From Rhynchonema sp. JSB1_4 (taxonomy: Eukaryota; Nematoda; Chromadorea; Monhysterida; Xyalidae): DNA of 64,000 nucleotides. Numbering within the stretch: position 1 is the stretch's first letter; each line of letters starts with the position of its first letter. A program made the translations under genes and the position numbers. A model generated the notes under the pieces. It did no database searches, was not told the origin of the DNA, and saw only the letters and a program-made list of their open reading frames with translations. The stretch lies in NCBI GenBank assembly GCA_030248065.1, contig JASAMV010004701.1, forward strand, positions 62,001-126,000, written 5' to 3'. Positions 38,729-49,871 of the stretch are shown piece by piece.

Positions 38729-39128
38729 CAAAGAAATAATGAGTATGCCCCCCAGCACGCAAAAATCCGTTTAATCCGGTTAATCCGTTTTATTTACAAT
38801 GAGCCTTCCCGGCACGTCTGATCCATCTGATCCCAACTTGGGGGCAGGTCCGCAAGCTGGAATAGGCGGTACCCCACTTTTTTCGGATGGGGAATAGACT
38901 TGCCAACCTGCGAGAGCAACCAAATTTGGGGGAAGTCGTTTTTGAGGTCGGAAATTTTACCCATTTTTTGCTTTTCCCCCTTGTGGGAATAAATTCTCAA
39001 CAAAAACAGTATTTTGGCGATTGGCGGCGTCGTTTTTGCTGCGGATGTTTTGTAGCCTCACTGCGGGGTCCAAAAATAAAAAATCATCTGAAAGATTGCT
39101 AACATTGTGCCATTTAAAGTTATTGTGC

Positions 39129-40352
39129 CATCGAGCTCAAAAAATGAAACAAGAAAATGTTCCAGAGACGAATCCCACAGCGACCCTATGAATCGGCCAA
39201 GCGCATGGTTCTAAAGAGGTACAATTTTATAACACAGGGAATTTTCGTTTGGGCCACACTGTGAGATAGACATGAAGCACTGATTTCGACCAGCGTAAAA
39301 GTTCGGAACTACTAAAGCTCGCGGCCACCCCCTGAAACTACCGTAATCCTTAACCTACCGTAACCAAACTTCAGTCACGTGACCTACAGACCCACACACA
39401 CACCCCCTTGTGCAATTTCAGTCGAATCGGTCAACCGAATCGGCCACGGCCGATCGCCATCGGAGGTAACGGGGCAAATTTTCAAAGTTGCTCGAAATTA
39501 AACATTAGCACCTCTATCATGTTCAGAATTTCACGCTGAATCCAAAAATGTTAGTCTCATTGAAATCAGACCACGCACGAAAACTTTACAGCGTGTGTTA
39601 CATGTGAACAGCAAGCGGCTTGATATTCTGCCAACACGCCAACCAATCAGCGACCAGCACAGGCAGTGGTGACCTTGGGTGTGGTGTGCGCACTGCCTGT
39701 TGTGACTGTATGTGCACTGTGTGTTGCATGTTGTTATACCATGCTGCTGAGTTACCAACCCCACCTTTGGTCTGCGGACCACTTACCCAAACCCAACGGC
39801 CCTCTTCAGGGCCACCCAGTCCAACCATGAGTTGTTGCTATGGGCAACAAATGCATGATACGCATGATACACACATGATGTCACACTTACTAACATATCT
39901 TTTTTGTTCGTCATCGGATTTTAATGAGACTAACATTTTTGGATTCAGCGTGAAATTCTGAACATGATAGAGGTGCTAATGTTTAATTTCGAGCAACTTT
40001 GAAAATTTGCCCCGATACCTCCGATGGCGATCGGCCGTGGCCGATTCGGTTGACCGATTCGACTGAAATTGCACAAGGGGGTGTGTGTGGGTCTGTAGGT
40101 CACGTGACTGAAGTTTGGTTACGGTAGGTCGAGGATTACGGTAGTTTCAGGGGGGTGGCCGCGAGCTTTAGTAGTTCCAAAAGTTCTTCCCCTACGTCTA
40201 GCGAACATCTTTCACGCTGGTCGAAATTAGTGGTTCAAGTCTATCTCACAGTGTGGCCCAAACAGAAATTTCCAGTGTTATAAAATTGTACCTGTTTAGA
40301 ACCATGTGCTTCGCCCTAAACATTTTCTTGTTTCATTTTTCGAGCTCGATGC
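39129..40352. repeat. 1.2-kb fold-back element with arms of over 400 bp
   Basis: The arms at about 39129-39570 and 39920-40352 are reverse complements for most of their length: ATCGAGCTC...AAATGAAACAAGAAAATGTT at the left outer end and its complement at the right, then matching blocks through CACACTGTGAGATAGAC to CCAAAAATGTTAGTCTCATT. Small indels separate them. A unique loop of about 350 bp lies between and includes an ATGATACG repeat. No coding frame of interest. Confidence 0.88.
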
Positions 40353-40749
40353 CTGGTTTTCAGGGAGCCGAGCGACTACAGCAAATTGAATTTTGTTCCT
40401 TGCAGTCGACATTCGGAGGTGAATTTCTGAATGAAATCTTCGAAGTTCGGCTGCATTGTCTTTTCAAAACGTGTTACTTCAGATGTCTTCTTGTCATTTC
40501 TGCAATATTATGGGCGTGTGTCACTCCAAAAATGTATAATGTCGCGCCCCCTTTAATCGCGAAAAGTGTTATACCCAATACCTTGGAAATACATGCTGAT
40601 ACCCGATACCTTTTGGGTGCCGATACCCGATACCTTGAGTCCGATCCCTACCCCGGAATAGAGCCCCCAGGACCGCACGTACGCCGGAAGGGGAACAGGC
40701 AGAGTAGTTCTGGGGGTCCCCAAAAATTATTTTGCATGTGTGAAGCATG

Positions 40750-41310
40750 GCGCTCGTTTAGAACGTTCTGCCGTAGCAAATTTTCCAAAATTTGACGGCA
40801 GAATATTCTGCCCTTAACTAGTATAGAATATTCTGCCGAAAAAAAAGAAAAGAAAATTATCCATATCTTAAAACAGGGGGTTTGGTTCCGTGACACTTCA
40901 ATGCAATGCAATCCGTGTGTTGATACGTTTAGAACATTCTGCCGTCGGCAGACTATTCTATACTAGATGGTCACTTTCGTTTAGAATATTCTGCCGAAGT
41001 TTTGATACGTTTAGAACATTCTGCCGTTGGCAGACTGTTCTATACTAGAACCGCACTTTCGTTTAGAATATTCTGCCAAACTTTTGATACGTTTAGAACA
41101 TTCTGCCGTCGGCAGACTGTTCTATACTAGATGGTTACTTACGTTTAGAATATTCTGCCAAACTTTTGATACGTTTAGAACATTCTGCCGTCGGCAGACT
41201 GTTCTATACCAGATGGTCACTTTCGTTTAGAATATTCTGCCGACGGCATACTGTTCTATACTAGATCAGCACTTTCGTTTAGAATATTCTGCCGAACTTA
41301 AGGTGTTTAA
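40750..41310. repeat. Left minisatellite arm, units with AGAAYRTTCT dyads
   Basis: Tandem units of roughly 80-95 bp contain GTTTAGAATATTCTGCCG, GATACGTTTAGAACATTCTGCC and the near-palindrome TCTGCCGTCGGCAGA. Each AGAA-YR-TTCT core is a perfect dyad. The outer end (GGCGCTCGTTTAGAACGTTC) is repeated in reverse orientation near 44070. Confidence 0.9.
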
Positions 41311-42206
41311 CATCAACCTTTTTATTTTTTTCAGATTTGCACCAGCCATCGTTCAACCTGCAGAAAGACGCTTGGTGGTCACTGGCGTGGTGATTATTGA
41401 AAAAGTTTATTAGGCATATGTCATGCAAAAGCCATTGAATAACTTTGTGCGGTGCTCGTTCGACTTTGAAAGATCATGATTTCGGTGCACGTCGTGCAGC
41501 ATTGTGAGATGAAAATAAAAATTAAAGAATGATGTGTTTGTGTCAGCATAAAAGATTTGTATTTGCATGACAATAACATGACAGGGGTAACAGTATGATC
41601 TGTCGCTGTGGGGCCAATATGTTTGCAGTTGGCGTTTGTAACATTCTGGTTTGGCATCCTGGTGAACATTACAAACACAAATATTTTGGCAGTTTCTGAC
41701 GAAATCAAGCTTTTCTGATGGGATAATGATCAAAGCAACTAATTACACACATCATGCCTTGCCTTTGTGCTTGTGCAATGACAACAGCGAAGCCGACAAC
41801 AGTGAACGTTCATCGGTCGCATTCTCGAAACGAAACATAACTCCATGACAGTTTGTTGTGGGAAAGATCCAGCTTACGCAGCAAGGGCGTTGAGAGCCAC
41901 AAGCTGGGTACATGTTACTGGCAGGAGTAACGCGGCACTGGACGGTGGTGAACACAATCGCATGCACAACCGCGGTGCACCAGTGTGGATCTCATGTCAC
42001 TCACTCACTCTCTCTGTTAGCGTAACAGGCTCTGTTTTTGGACACCATAATTAGCGTGTGATTTGACATGCTGGGTTGTTTTGGTCTAGGTCGGGGGATA
42101 GATCAGCCATTGGTCAGTATTTATTTTTGTGGCTCACTCACTTTTGACCACTGCTTTTTGCTTCAGTAGTTCTGTAGATCGCAATACCATGAAATTCAAC
42201 TAAAGC

Positions 42207-43414
42207 GATTTCCTTGCGTTGGCGGCCACCATCATCATCTTGGCTTTGTCGGACCCCGGTGATGCGGCCAGACGTTGGAACGATGGGTTCAAACACAATG
42301 GACCTGTCTACTCAGAATCCTCAACGTTGGCCTGGCAGTGTTGCCAGTTGTGCGCGGATGAAAGTATTGCCTTTGCTTTCTGAGGTTGCTGTGGCTGGAC
42401 AAAAAATCATACGCTGAATTCATCACATTGCATCTCATTTGTTGTCACGCCCATCGCCATGTATATGTATATGTATATGTACAAGGACGCAGGGTTTTAT
42501 GGTTATTCTCGTTTTAACGCTAACATACTTGTGGTAACTCTGCAGGACTTCTCGTTCGTCGCAACCAGAACTGCTATGGACCCGTTGGCCACTGGTTACT
42601 GCTCGGAACTCCACAGACAAGTGCCCCAGTATGTGGATGACCTCATTCACGAGGCCGCCAGATCGTTGGTTGGTCGCACGTGGGAAGGCCAAATCACGGG
42701 TACGCCTATTGCCTATGTGTGCAGGACATCATAAATATATATGACAAACTATATGAATATGACGAAAAACTTTGCGTCCAAGGGCAGGCACTTCGATAGC
42801 TCAGTTGGTTCGAATGTGTTCGAATGCATTTTTTACTTATGACTGCCATTTTCAGGCCCACAAGCCGCGGCGCCCGTCCACAACCACAATTACCATGGAG
42901 ACAACCATGGCACAATCCATGGCGACGTGCACGTGAACTGCAACCGCACGGCCAACGACACCATCAATGAGCAGCTGCAACAGGTCTTGATCGGTGTTGG
43001 GGTGCCTGCGAACGAGAAATCACAGCACATGTTCCTCCAGTGCAAGCTGTGCACAACTGTGGTCAGTTCCGTCATTTTATGTTGCACTCTGTTCTTACCC
43101 CTTGGGAGATACCCATACGTTTCCACACAACGTGTGGCTGTAGTATTCGGATGAACCTTTCATGACTAACCTTTCAGGTGTCCATGCTGTCCGACGTAGG
43201 CCGAGTCACAGCCGACAACGTTGAGAAAGTGGTCGAGATCTTCTGCTACCGTTGGTCTTTGCTGATGGCGCCGGTCTGCACGTCGTTGTTCTCGTCCGCA
43301 TTGGACAAGATCGTGGACATGATGCAGAACAAATTATCCGTGTCCATGATCTGCACGGAATTGAATTTGTGCAACCCGCAATCCACCGAGTCAGTGAATT
43401 TTGCTCTACTTTGA
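42207..43414 (+). CDS. Secreted saposin-B-domain protein, first exon uncertain
   Basis: Exons 42207-42363, 42493-42699, 42856-43061 and 43178-43414 close in phase and encode about 268 residues. The start is hydrophobic (FLALAATIIILALS), like a signal peptide, followed by a Cys cluster WQCCQLCADE, a His/Asn/Gly-rich stretch (NHNYHGDNHGTIHGD), an N-glycosylation-like CNRT, and a saposin-B domain. The domain shows CKLC, then FCYRW, then APVC, then ICTELNLC, the six-Cys order expected for three disulphides. Saposin-like proteins bind or perturb lipids in secretory or lysosomal compartments; the role here is unknown. The only upstream ATG in frame, at 42189, is followed by TAA at 42201-42203, so either a non-coding first exon or intron is missed, or this copy is damaged. 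The gene lies between two inverted minisatellite arms. Confidence 0.82.
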
Positions 43415-43559
43415 ATAGTTCACCTTAGATAGATGACCGGCTCATTAGGCTTTGGCTTACGTCACTGCTTGCAGGTTAACCGAACATATCCGTAAAGTAT
43501 CTAGTGTCACGTGACCATCTTTTGCAGTAAAGTTGGAATGGTCGAATGGAGATGCTTTG

Positions 43560-44075
43560 GTTAGCGCAAATAAGTTTACAATATGTTCGGCAGAATATTC
43601 TAAACGTAAGTAACCATCTGGTATAGAACAGTCTGCCGACGGCAGAATGTTCTAAACGTATCAAAAGTTCGGCAGAATATTCTAAACGAAAGTGACCATC
43701 TGGTATAGAACAGTCTGCCGACGGCAGAATGTTCTAAACGTATCAAAAGTTCGGCAGAATATTCTAAACGTAAGTAACCATCTAGTATAGAACAGTCTGC
43801 CGACGGCAGAATGTTCTAAACGTATCAAAAGTTCGGCAGAATATTCTAAACGAAAGTGACCATCTGGTATAGAACAGTCTGCCGACGAAAATACAGAGAC
43901 TATGATATCGGTAATGTTGCATCCAAGTGGCACCTCACCGTAGGCGGCACCACATATATAAACATGCATTATTTTTGGCAGAATATTCTATACTAGATAG
44001 GGCAGAATATAGTATATTCTGCCGTCAAATTTTGGAAAATTTGCTGCGGCAGAACGTTCTAAACGAGCGCCTGAA
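43560..44075. repeat. Right minisatellite arm, inverted relative to 40750-41310
   Basis: The same units as the left arm appear in reverse orientation: CGGCAGAATATTCTAAACG, CGGCAGAATGTTCTAAACG and TCTGCCGACGGCAGA at about 80-bp spacing. The outer end at 44026-44075 mirrors 40755-40800. The two arms enclose the saposin gene in a 3.3-kb inverted structure. Confidence 0.9.
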
Positions 44076-44333
44076 GCATGTGTGGCGGAATAAACCGACT
44101 CGTCACGAGATTTCATGTGTTTCACCAGACCAGACCAGACCACCAGCGTAATAATCAGTCTGGTCTTCCCCCATAGTTTTTTTTGGACACTTTTTAGGTG
44201 CAATTTGAACCTAAAATTTCAGAATTGCACCTGGAAATTGGAGGTTACCGTATTGTCGGACGCAGTGCTGGCTGTGGCTACTTTTGCGGGGCGGGTAGGG
44301 TACATAGGTTGAAAAATCCGGGGCGGGTAGCAG

Positions 44334-44735
44334 CAGTGTAGTTCCTGGGGGGGGAGGGGGGGGGGCCCCCCCCCCCCCCCCTAAGGTACACTAACCGCCG
44401 CGACCAAGGTACACTAGTACACTAACCGCCGCGTCAGGTACACTAACCGCCTCAATTTTTGCCTAAGATCGGCTTTTTTAGGCCTAAAATGGGCATTTTT
44501 AGGCTTAAAATGGGTGATTTTTAGGTCAATGATGTCGAAAGTCGCCAAAATACCCTTTTTATGGAGAATTTTTTCCAAAAAGGGGCAAAAATCGGTCAAA
44601 TTTTCTACCTCAAAAAGTGACTTTTTCCTGAATTTGGGTCTTCCCCCCCCCTTCCCCCCAGGGAGGTACACTAACCGCCGCACGGAAAAAAGGGGTAGGT
44701 ACACTAACCGCCGCGCCGGACCAGGAACTACACTG
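44334..44735. mobile_element. hAT-like MITE, CAGTGTAGTTCCTGG family
   Basis: Termini CAGTGTAGTTCCTGG / CCAGGAACTACACTG are flanked by the exact duplication GGTAGCAG at 44326-44333 and 44736-44743. Subterminal GGTACACTAACCGCCGCG repeats face inward from both ends. The middle contains TTTTAGGCCTAAAATGGGCAT-type repeats. 402 bp, no coding capacity. Confidence 0.92.
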
Positions 44736-44740
44736 GGTAG

Positions 44741-45637
44741 CAGTGTAGTACTTGGTCAGGGTGTTGACGATAGACAGATTGGGACCCGAAATGTGTTGAC
44801 GATAGATAGATGACCCAAATCCGAAATCTGGGGGGGGGTCGACCCAAACTTGTTGACGATAGGTAGATGGTGGGGCCGGTGGGGGTGGGTCGCCAAAAAT
44901 CAAGGTATAGTATAGTGCATTAAGTAGGTAATAATGTGTAAATATTAATGACAATGTATACACATGTACTAAATCAGCGCGCGATTTTTTGCCTATTTGT
45001 GGTGAAAAATACCGATTTTGAATGTCAATTTTGGGTTTTCGAAATGTGTTGACGTTGACGATAGATACCGTAAAAACCTAAAAAGAAGGGGGGGCCTCTA
45101 TTAACTCACTGACCCCATTTTGGGGGGCTCTATTCCGGGAAGCGGGGGGCCTCTATTAATTCACTGACCCGAACCTGAAAAATTGTTCCCAGAAATACCC
45201 CCCAAAAAGCCTTAAAAAAGGGGATTGAAAGGATGTTTTTTCGATTGTAATCGCATTTATTCGTGTCTATTCGTCAATAGGAGGCGTATTATGTGCCCTG
45301 AACGAACAACAAACGTGCATAAATGTACCTGTACACCACTATCAAGCCTTAATACACTACAGTATAGGGGATGTTGCTTAAGGGGGCTCTATTCCGGGGG
45401 GCCTCTATTAATTCACTGACCCCTTTTTGGGGGGGGCTGTATTACGGGGGGGGCTGGGGCTCTATTCCGGGGGGGGGCTGTATTTAGGTTTTTACGGTAG
45501 ATTGTTCCCAAAATTTGTTGACGATAGATAGATTTGCCCATATGTGTTGACACGATAGATAGATGAAATCAAAAAGTGTTGACGATAGATAGATGAATTT
45601 GGGGGGACCCCCACCCCACCCCCCAAGTACTACCCTG
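44741..45637. mobile_element. GTTGACGATAGATAGATG-repeat element, interrupted
   Basis: Ends CAGTGTAGTACTTGG and CCAAGTACTACCCTG form imperfect inverted repeats. The body repeats GTTGACGATAGATAGAT many times and is interrupted by the TA-flanked element at 45068-45497. Flanking octamers do not match clearly, so target duplication is unproven. A second copy lies at 58234-59064. Confidence 0.72.
45068..45497. mobile_element. Tc1/mariner-like MITE with TA duplication
   Basis: Termini CCGTAAAAACCTAAA and TTTAGGTTTTTACGG are flanked by TA on both sides. Removing the element plus one TA gives GACGATAGATAGATTGTTCC, matching the uninterrupted repeat near 58915, which acts as an empty site. Inside, TCTATTAATTCACTGACCCC and GGGGGGCTCTATTCCGG repeats occur. 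No transposase. Confidence 0.85.
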
Positions 45638-46058
45638 CCTTAGGGGTAACCCCCTCCCCCAGGAACTACACTGCAACCTAAATACAAGGGGGTTCTATTA
45701 ATTCACTAACCCCATTTTGGGGGCTCTATTACGGGGGGCTCTTTCCGAGAAGGAGGCTCTATTAAGTCACTGATGCGAATCTGAAAAATTCTTCCCAGAA
45801 ATACCCCTGAAAACGCCTAACATGGGGTTTGAAAGGATGTGTTTTTCGCTTATAATCACATTTATTCGTGTCTCTCAGTGTAGTTCCTGGGGGGAGGAGG
45901 ACCCGCGTGCCTTCGGCCCTTTCGCGCTTCGTCTTGGCCATTTTGATGTGTTTTAAAAACTTCGCTGTCAATTTTTCTCGCCATTATCGCCCATCAGCTC
46001 AAACGCTCAGTCCAAATTTTTTTAGTTATCCATGCGCTAGTTTCTCGTATTCCCAAAA
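45638..46058. other. Upstream flank of PRRC1 with repeat remnants
   Basis: It contains an orphan right end CCAGGAACTACACTG at 45659-45673 and an orphan left end CAGTGTAGTTCCTGG at 45876, plus CTATTAATTCACTAACCCC sequence. These are broken members of families seen intact elsewhere. The PRRC1 promoter must lie in or near this stretch. Confidence 0.6.
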
Positions 46059-49000
46059 ATGATGCAAGAGGATCAAACAACAGGAGGTGGAGGGGCGGGC
46101 GTTGTTGACTCAGTCAGTGGAAATGGCAGTGAACCCTTCGAAGTGGTTGCCCCAATTGTTGCGTCTGTGGAGAATAAACCAGGTTAGGTCAGCAATGATC
46201 AACAATGGAACGCAATGAGCATCATATTCTTACAATGTTACGAATTTCAGGTGCCAGTTTGCCGGCGCCATCGGCCCTTCCAGCATTTGCAATGCCCAAG
46301 TCTGGTGACGGCATTCCAAAGCCACCATCAATGCCATCTGCTGCTGTGGCACCACCACCCATTCGACCGCCAATCAGCAGTGGCAATGCACCGCCAACTG
46401 GCAATCCGTTCAGGTTGAAAACTTTAGCGTCGATATCAAACTTGGTGATCGGATATGACTTGCCTTGGTCGCGCGTGATTCTTGCATTAATGATGTAAAG
46501 AAATTTACTGGAGCCATTCATTTCGTCCAGCTGATTAGTTATTCGTTTTTAGGCTCGCACCCGCACGCTGGAAGAAATTAGTGGCATTACTAAATTCTTA
46601 ATATCCTTAATTCGAGAAACTCACGTGACCAAGGCAGGTGGATTGGACGGCGGGCTGGACGTCACCTCCCTGCAGTGCTCGCTATCAACGTAGACAGTGT
46701 GGTGGCAGGCCAATCGACCCAAGATACCCTAGGGGGGGTAGGTTTCTGAGTTACTCGAGATACCCCCAGAGGCTACCCAAGATACCCCTATCGTCCGTCA
46801 AAAGGCGAAAAGGCCGTTTTTTTGCATGCAATTTAACTGCAAATTGGCCTAAAACTAGGTACTTTTTACATGTTTGCCGAAAATTGGCCTAAAGTGACCA
46901 TTTTTGGGTGTTGCGATTTTTAGGGGTTCCGAGGTCGAAAAACACCTGGTTATGCCTTTGAAAAGCATAGATTTACTTACTCGAGATACCCTTTGGGGTC
47001 GGCTCGAGATAGATACCCTTCCCCCATCCCCCCGAAGGGTTTACTCGAGATAGATACCCCTTAGGGGGGAATCCCCCCCGTCCCCCCTCCCCCAGCCACC
47101 ACAGTGAACGTACATGCTGCCGTGTTCAATGGCATCGCCTCTCAACGACGTGAACCAACATTTCCCAACCATTCAAGTAATGTGCAAGCCAGTCCTGAGT
47201 GGCACCGCATTAAGACATCACATCAGATCCGATCGCCAAGTTTGATATCGCTCCAGTTTGATATAAAATTAGTTATATGATTATTTATATGGTAGATTTA
47301 TTTTGAAATTCGCAAGATGACTTCTTGTGCACATGCACTGTTGCCCAACATTGATTGATTATTTGCCAACGTCCGGTTGTCGTGGTCTTATTGTTGACTG
47401 AAGATGTCCGACAGATCTTCTGCGCATTTGATCGGGTTACGCCACAGATCGATTGGGCTCGTGGATACGGGTCGGCTTTTGCAACGAAACAGATGTTCGA
47501 CCGTGTCAGGCTCGGTGTAGCATCGAGGGCACACGTTTTGTATGTTTGGGTCGATGCGATTGCGATATGAGTTCAGCATGCGGCAGTGCCCACTGCGTAA
47601 TTGCGCCAGGGTGCATCTTGTACGCCGATCCAGCGACTCTTCTTCTGGGTTGATGTCGGGTGGTTTGGTGCCCAGGACCCGATTGACGCTGAGTGCCGCC
47701 TTGTCCTGGGAGACGAAGTCGGTGTGGATCGCTTTCAGCGTTTTGCCGTAGTCGTACTTCTTCTTCGTCATTACGGTGTTGCGTTGTACAGCTTCCGCGA
47801 ATTTGGACTGAAGAGTAGGTCGACGTTTGGCTTTCGTGTGAGGGTCGGATGTCGTATCGTGGCAGGGATGTTCACGAAGTTGCGCTGCTGCCAGGAATTG
47901 CGCGCTGACCATGTCGAGATGGCGGTTGACAGTCAGCTGCTTGCACTCTTGGTGAAGGTGGTCTGTATTTGACATCAGATGACAGCCGGAAATGACCCTC
48001 AACGCGGCATTTTGGGCTGGCTGGATGCGGTCAATGCCCTTCTTGTTCGCGGTTGGTTTCCATACCGGCGCAGCGTAGTTTATTATAGACTTGCTGATGG
48101 CATTGAAGGTGACATTGAGGGTCTCCTTGCTTTGTCCCCAGCTAGTGCCTGCCAGCGCCTTCAGGATCGAGTTGCGCGATTGTACCCGCGACCGAATTGA
48201 CTCGCAATGGCGTTCGAATCTGATGCCTGGGTCGAATACGACACCCAGAATTTTCGGGTAGGAGTCGCTGGGAAGCCGTTGATGTATATGGGTGGAGTGA
48301 AGGATTTGACCGCGGGTTTGCGGCCTGTTGCCCAACATCGCATATTTTTAGCATGTCTTCTGCCAGTGGAGCGCCACGCCCGGTCATGTCGGCCACCCAA
48401 CCAGCTTCGAACACCAACGTTCCAATGGCATCTATGCCGCCACCAGCTTCTACAGCGCCACCCGGGTACTTTTTTGGGGTAATTTTTCTAGGAACAAAGG
48501 GCTTCAAACTACATTTTCATTCCCGCAGTTTCAGTTTCGCACCGCCGACCGTCCCGGCAACAGTGGGCGTTGATCTCAGTGACGCGATGGCACAATTGGG
48601 GGTTGGACCACCACCGGTACCTAATGATCCGACACAAGAGCAACCCGGATGGGGATTGGGTGGCTGGATCAAGGACACAGTCGCTGCGTCGCCGCTGCTC
48701 TCGAATTTGGCCGAAAAAGCAAAGGTGAAAAAACAAAGACAAAGACTGTATTTGTTGCAAAAATGACTGATTGATTTGTTACTCAATGTATCTTACTTCC
48801 CCATGTTATACTCATGTTTCAGACAGGTGTGGACACCATGATCACGACTTTGGACCCACAAATGAAGGAATACATGTGTAAGCAAAGTCGCAACATAATT
48901 TTGTTGAATTTTAAGTTTTTTGTGTCGCATAAGGTGCATACCTCTATTTGGTCAAAATCAACATTCCTTGCAGTTGCCAGTGGCGCGGTTGAAATTGCGA

Positions 49001-49871
49001 TCGCTTCTGATAAAGAGCCGAAAATTATCGGAATCAAAGACGGTATGTAGTACGAAAAGCGGCATTACAGCCTGTCCGTGTGCAAGTTCAAATTTTTGTT
49101 GATGAAATTTTCAGGTTTCCAAAAAGAATTTACCACGGTCGTGGTTCGAGGTTTAGGCGCTCCGGGCATGTCCGCTGCTCAGACAATAGCCATTCAGCCA
49201 GTGGGCTTTGACAACGGAAAGAAGGCTAGATTCATTTTTTCTGTTAAACAGCAGATAACTGCTGTCAAAATAAATTTTCAACAGGGTGCTGAACAACGGA
49301 TACAGTTGCTGCGTCAGTCCGGACTCGTGCAAGACGGTGGCGTGATCGTCGGAGTGGAGAATTTCGTGGTTGAAGTGACCAAAGACTGGTGTGTTTCTGT
49401 GAGGTCTCCGTGTTATCGGCCTGTAATTGGAATATTTTTTTGCAGTTGGGTTGACATAGGATGTCTAGTGCTCGACGACCCGTATCGAAACGTGAAATGC
49501 ACGACCTACACACAACCAACGGTGGTGCCACATAATGCTGTGCGCAACATGCAGGTAGCCCAGGGACTTATTCTCAAATTTTATTTCTTCCCTCTTAAAA
49601 TTGTGCCGTTATTTACTCCGTCCCCTTAATTGTGTCAATGCTTTCACAGTCTCACACGCCATCCGACTACCCGCAACGTTCGACAGGTTTCGCAGTGACC
49701 GTGGGTCAAGCGATGGCCGAATCGGAGTCGGTGAATCCGTGTGATTGGCACGCACATGTCGGTGCTTTGGCTCGCACTGCCTTGATCACAAATGCAGCAC
49801 ATGCACTAGCCAGGCAGTACAAAAGGCTAGTGATGGCTGGGGGAGGACAAGATACGATGTCGTGCAAATAG
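46059..49871 (+). CDS. PRRC1: PRRC1 (proline-rich coiled-coil protein 1)
   Basis: Ten exons are traced: 46059-46182, 46251-46413, 48352-48465, 48529-48724, 48823-48877, 48974-49042, 49115-49224, 49285-49388, 49446-49554 and 49650-49871. They sum to 1,266 nt (421 residues, versus about 445 in vertebrates). The amino half is Pro/Ala/Ser-rich (PPPIRPPISSGNAPP). Residues from about 180 on carry the PRRC1 fold, related to non-canonical NTPase/DUF84-like proteins: GGWIKDTVAASPLLSNLAEKAK, VEIAIASDKEPKIIGIKDGF, IAIQPVGFDNG, VVEVTKDCWVDIGCLVLDD and GFAVTVGQAMAES. PRRC1 is Golgi/ER-exit-site-associated and linked to PKA and COPII regulation in vertebrates. Intron 7 has no GT donor in phase; GGAAAGAAG|GCTAGA (GC donor) gives the family-typical NGKK-GAEQR junction, though the intron is also open in frame. 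Intron 2 (1.9 kb) contains two mobile elements. Exon 4 has two acceptors 6 nt apart (48529, 48535). Confidence 0.95.
46695..47106. mobile_element. hAT-like MITE in PRRC1 intron 2
   Basis: Termini CAGTGTGGTGGC and GCCACCACAGTG are flanked by octamers AACGTAGA (46687-46694) and AACGTACA (47107-47114), matching at 7 of 8 positions. The body repeats ACTCGAGATAGATACCC and GAGATACCCC motifs. A related GCTCGAGATACCC stretch occurs at the window's right edge (63942). Confidence 0.82.
47352..48324 (-). mobile_element. 5'-truncated LINE (non-LTR retrotransposon) in PRRC1 intron 2
   Basis: A minus-strand frame of about 310 residues encodes the C-terminal part of a Jockey/CR1-group reverse transcriptase polyprotein: the post-catalytic KILGVVFDPGIRFERHCE segment, thumb region with INYAAPVW, NAALRVISG and a terminal zinc-knuckle-like CPRCYTEPDTVEHLFRC. 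The YADD-type catalytic motif is absent because the element is cut off at its 5' end. An exact 14-bp direct repeat, CTGTTGCCCAACAT, lies at 47338-47351 and 48325-48338, as expected for target-primed reverse transcription. The frame is intact to its stop at 47388, so insertion appears recent. It is antisense to PRRC1 and its 5' end lies 13 bp before the acceptor of exon 3. Confidence 0.94.

Noticed and set aside
40750..41310. CRISPR-like appearance of regularly spaced AGAATATTCT repeats
   Set aside because: The host is an animal, the units are longer tandem minisatellites with similar spacers, and there are no cas genes.
42790..42830. tRNA-like stretch GATAGCTCAGTTGGTTCGAA in a saposin-gene intron
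   Set aside because: It has an A-box-like TAGCTCAGTTGG, but the following sequence cannot form anticodon and acceptor stems, so it is not a tRNA gene; at most a fragment or SINE-like head.
47453..48200. Long plus-strand frames across 47.4-48.2 kb
   Set aside because: They are antisense shadows of the reverse-transcriptase frame on the minus strand.
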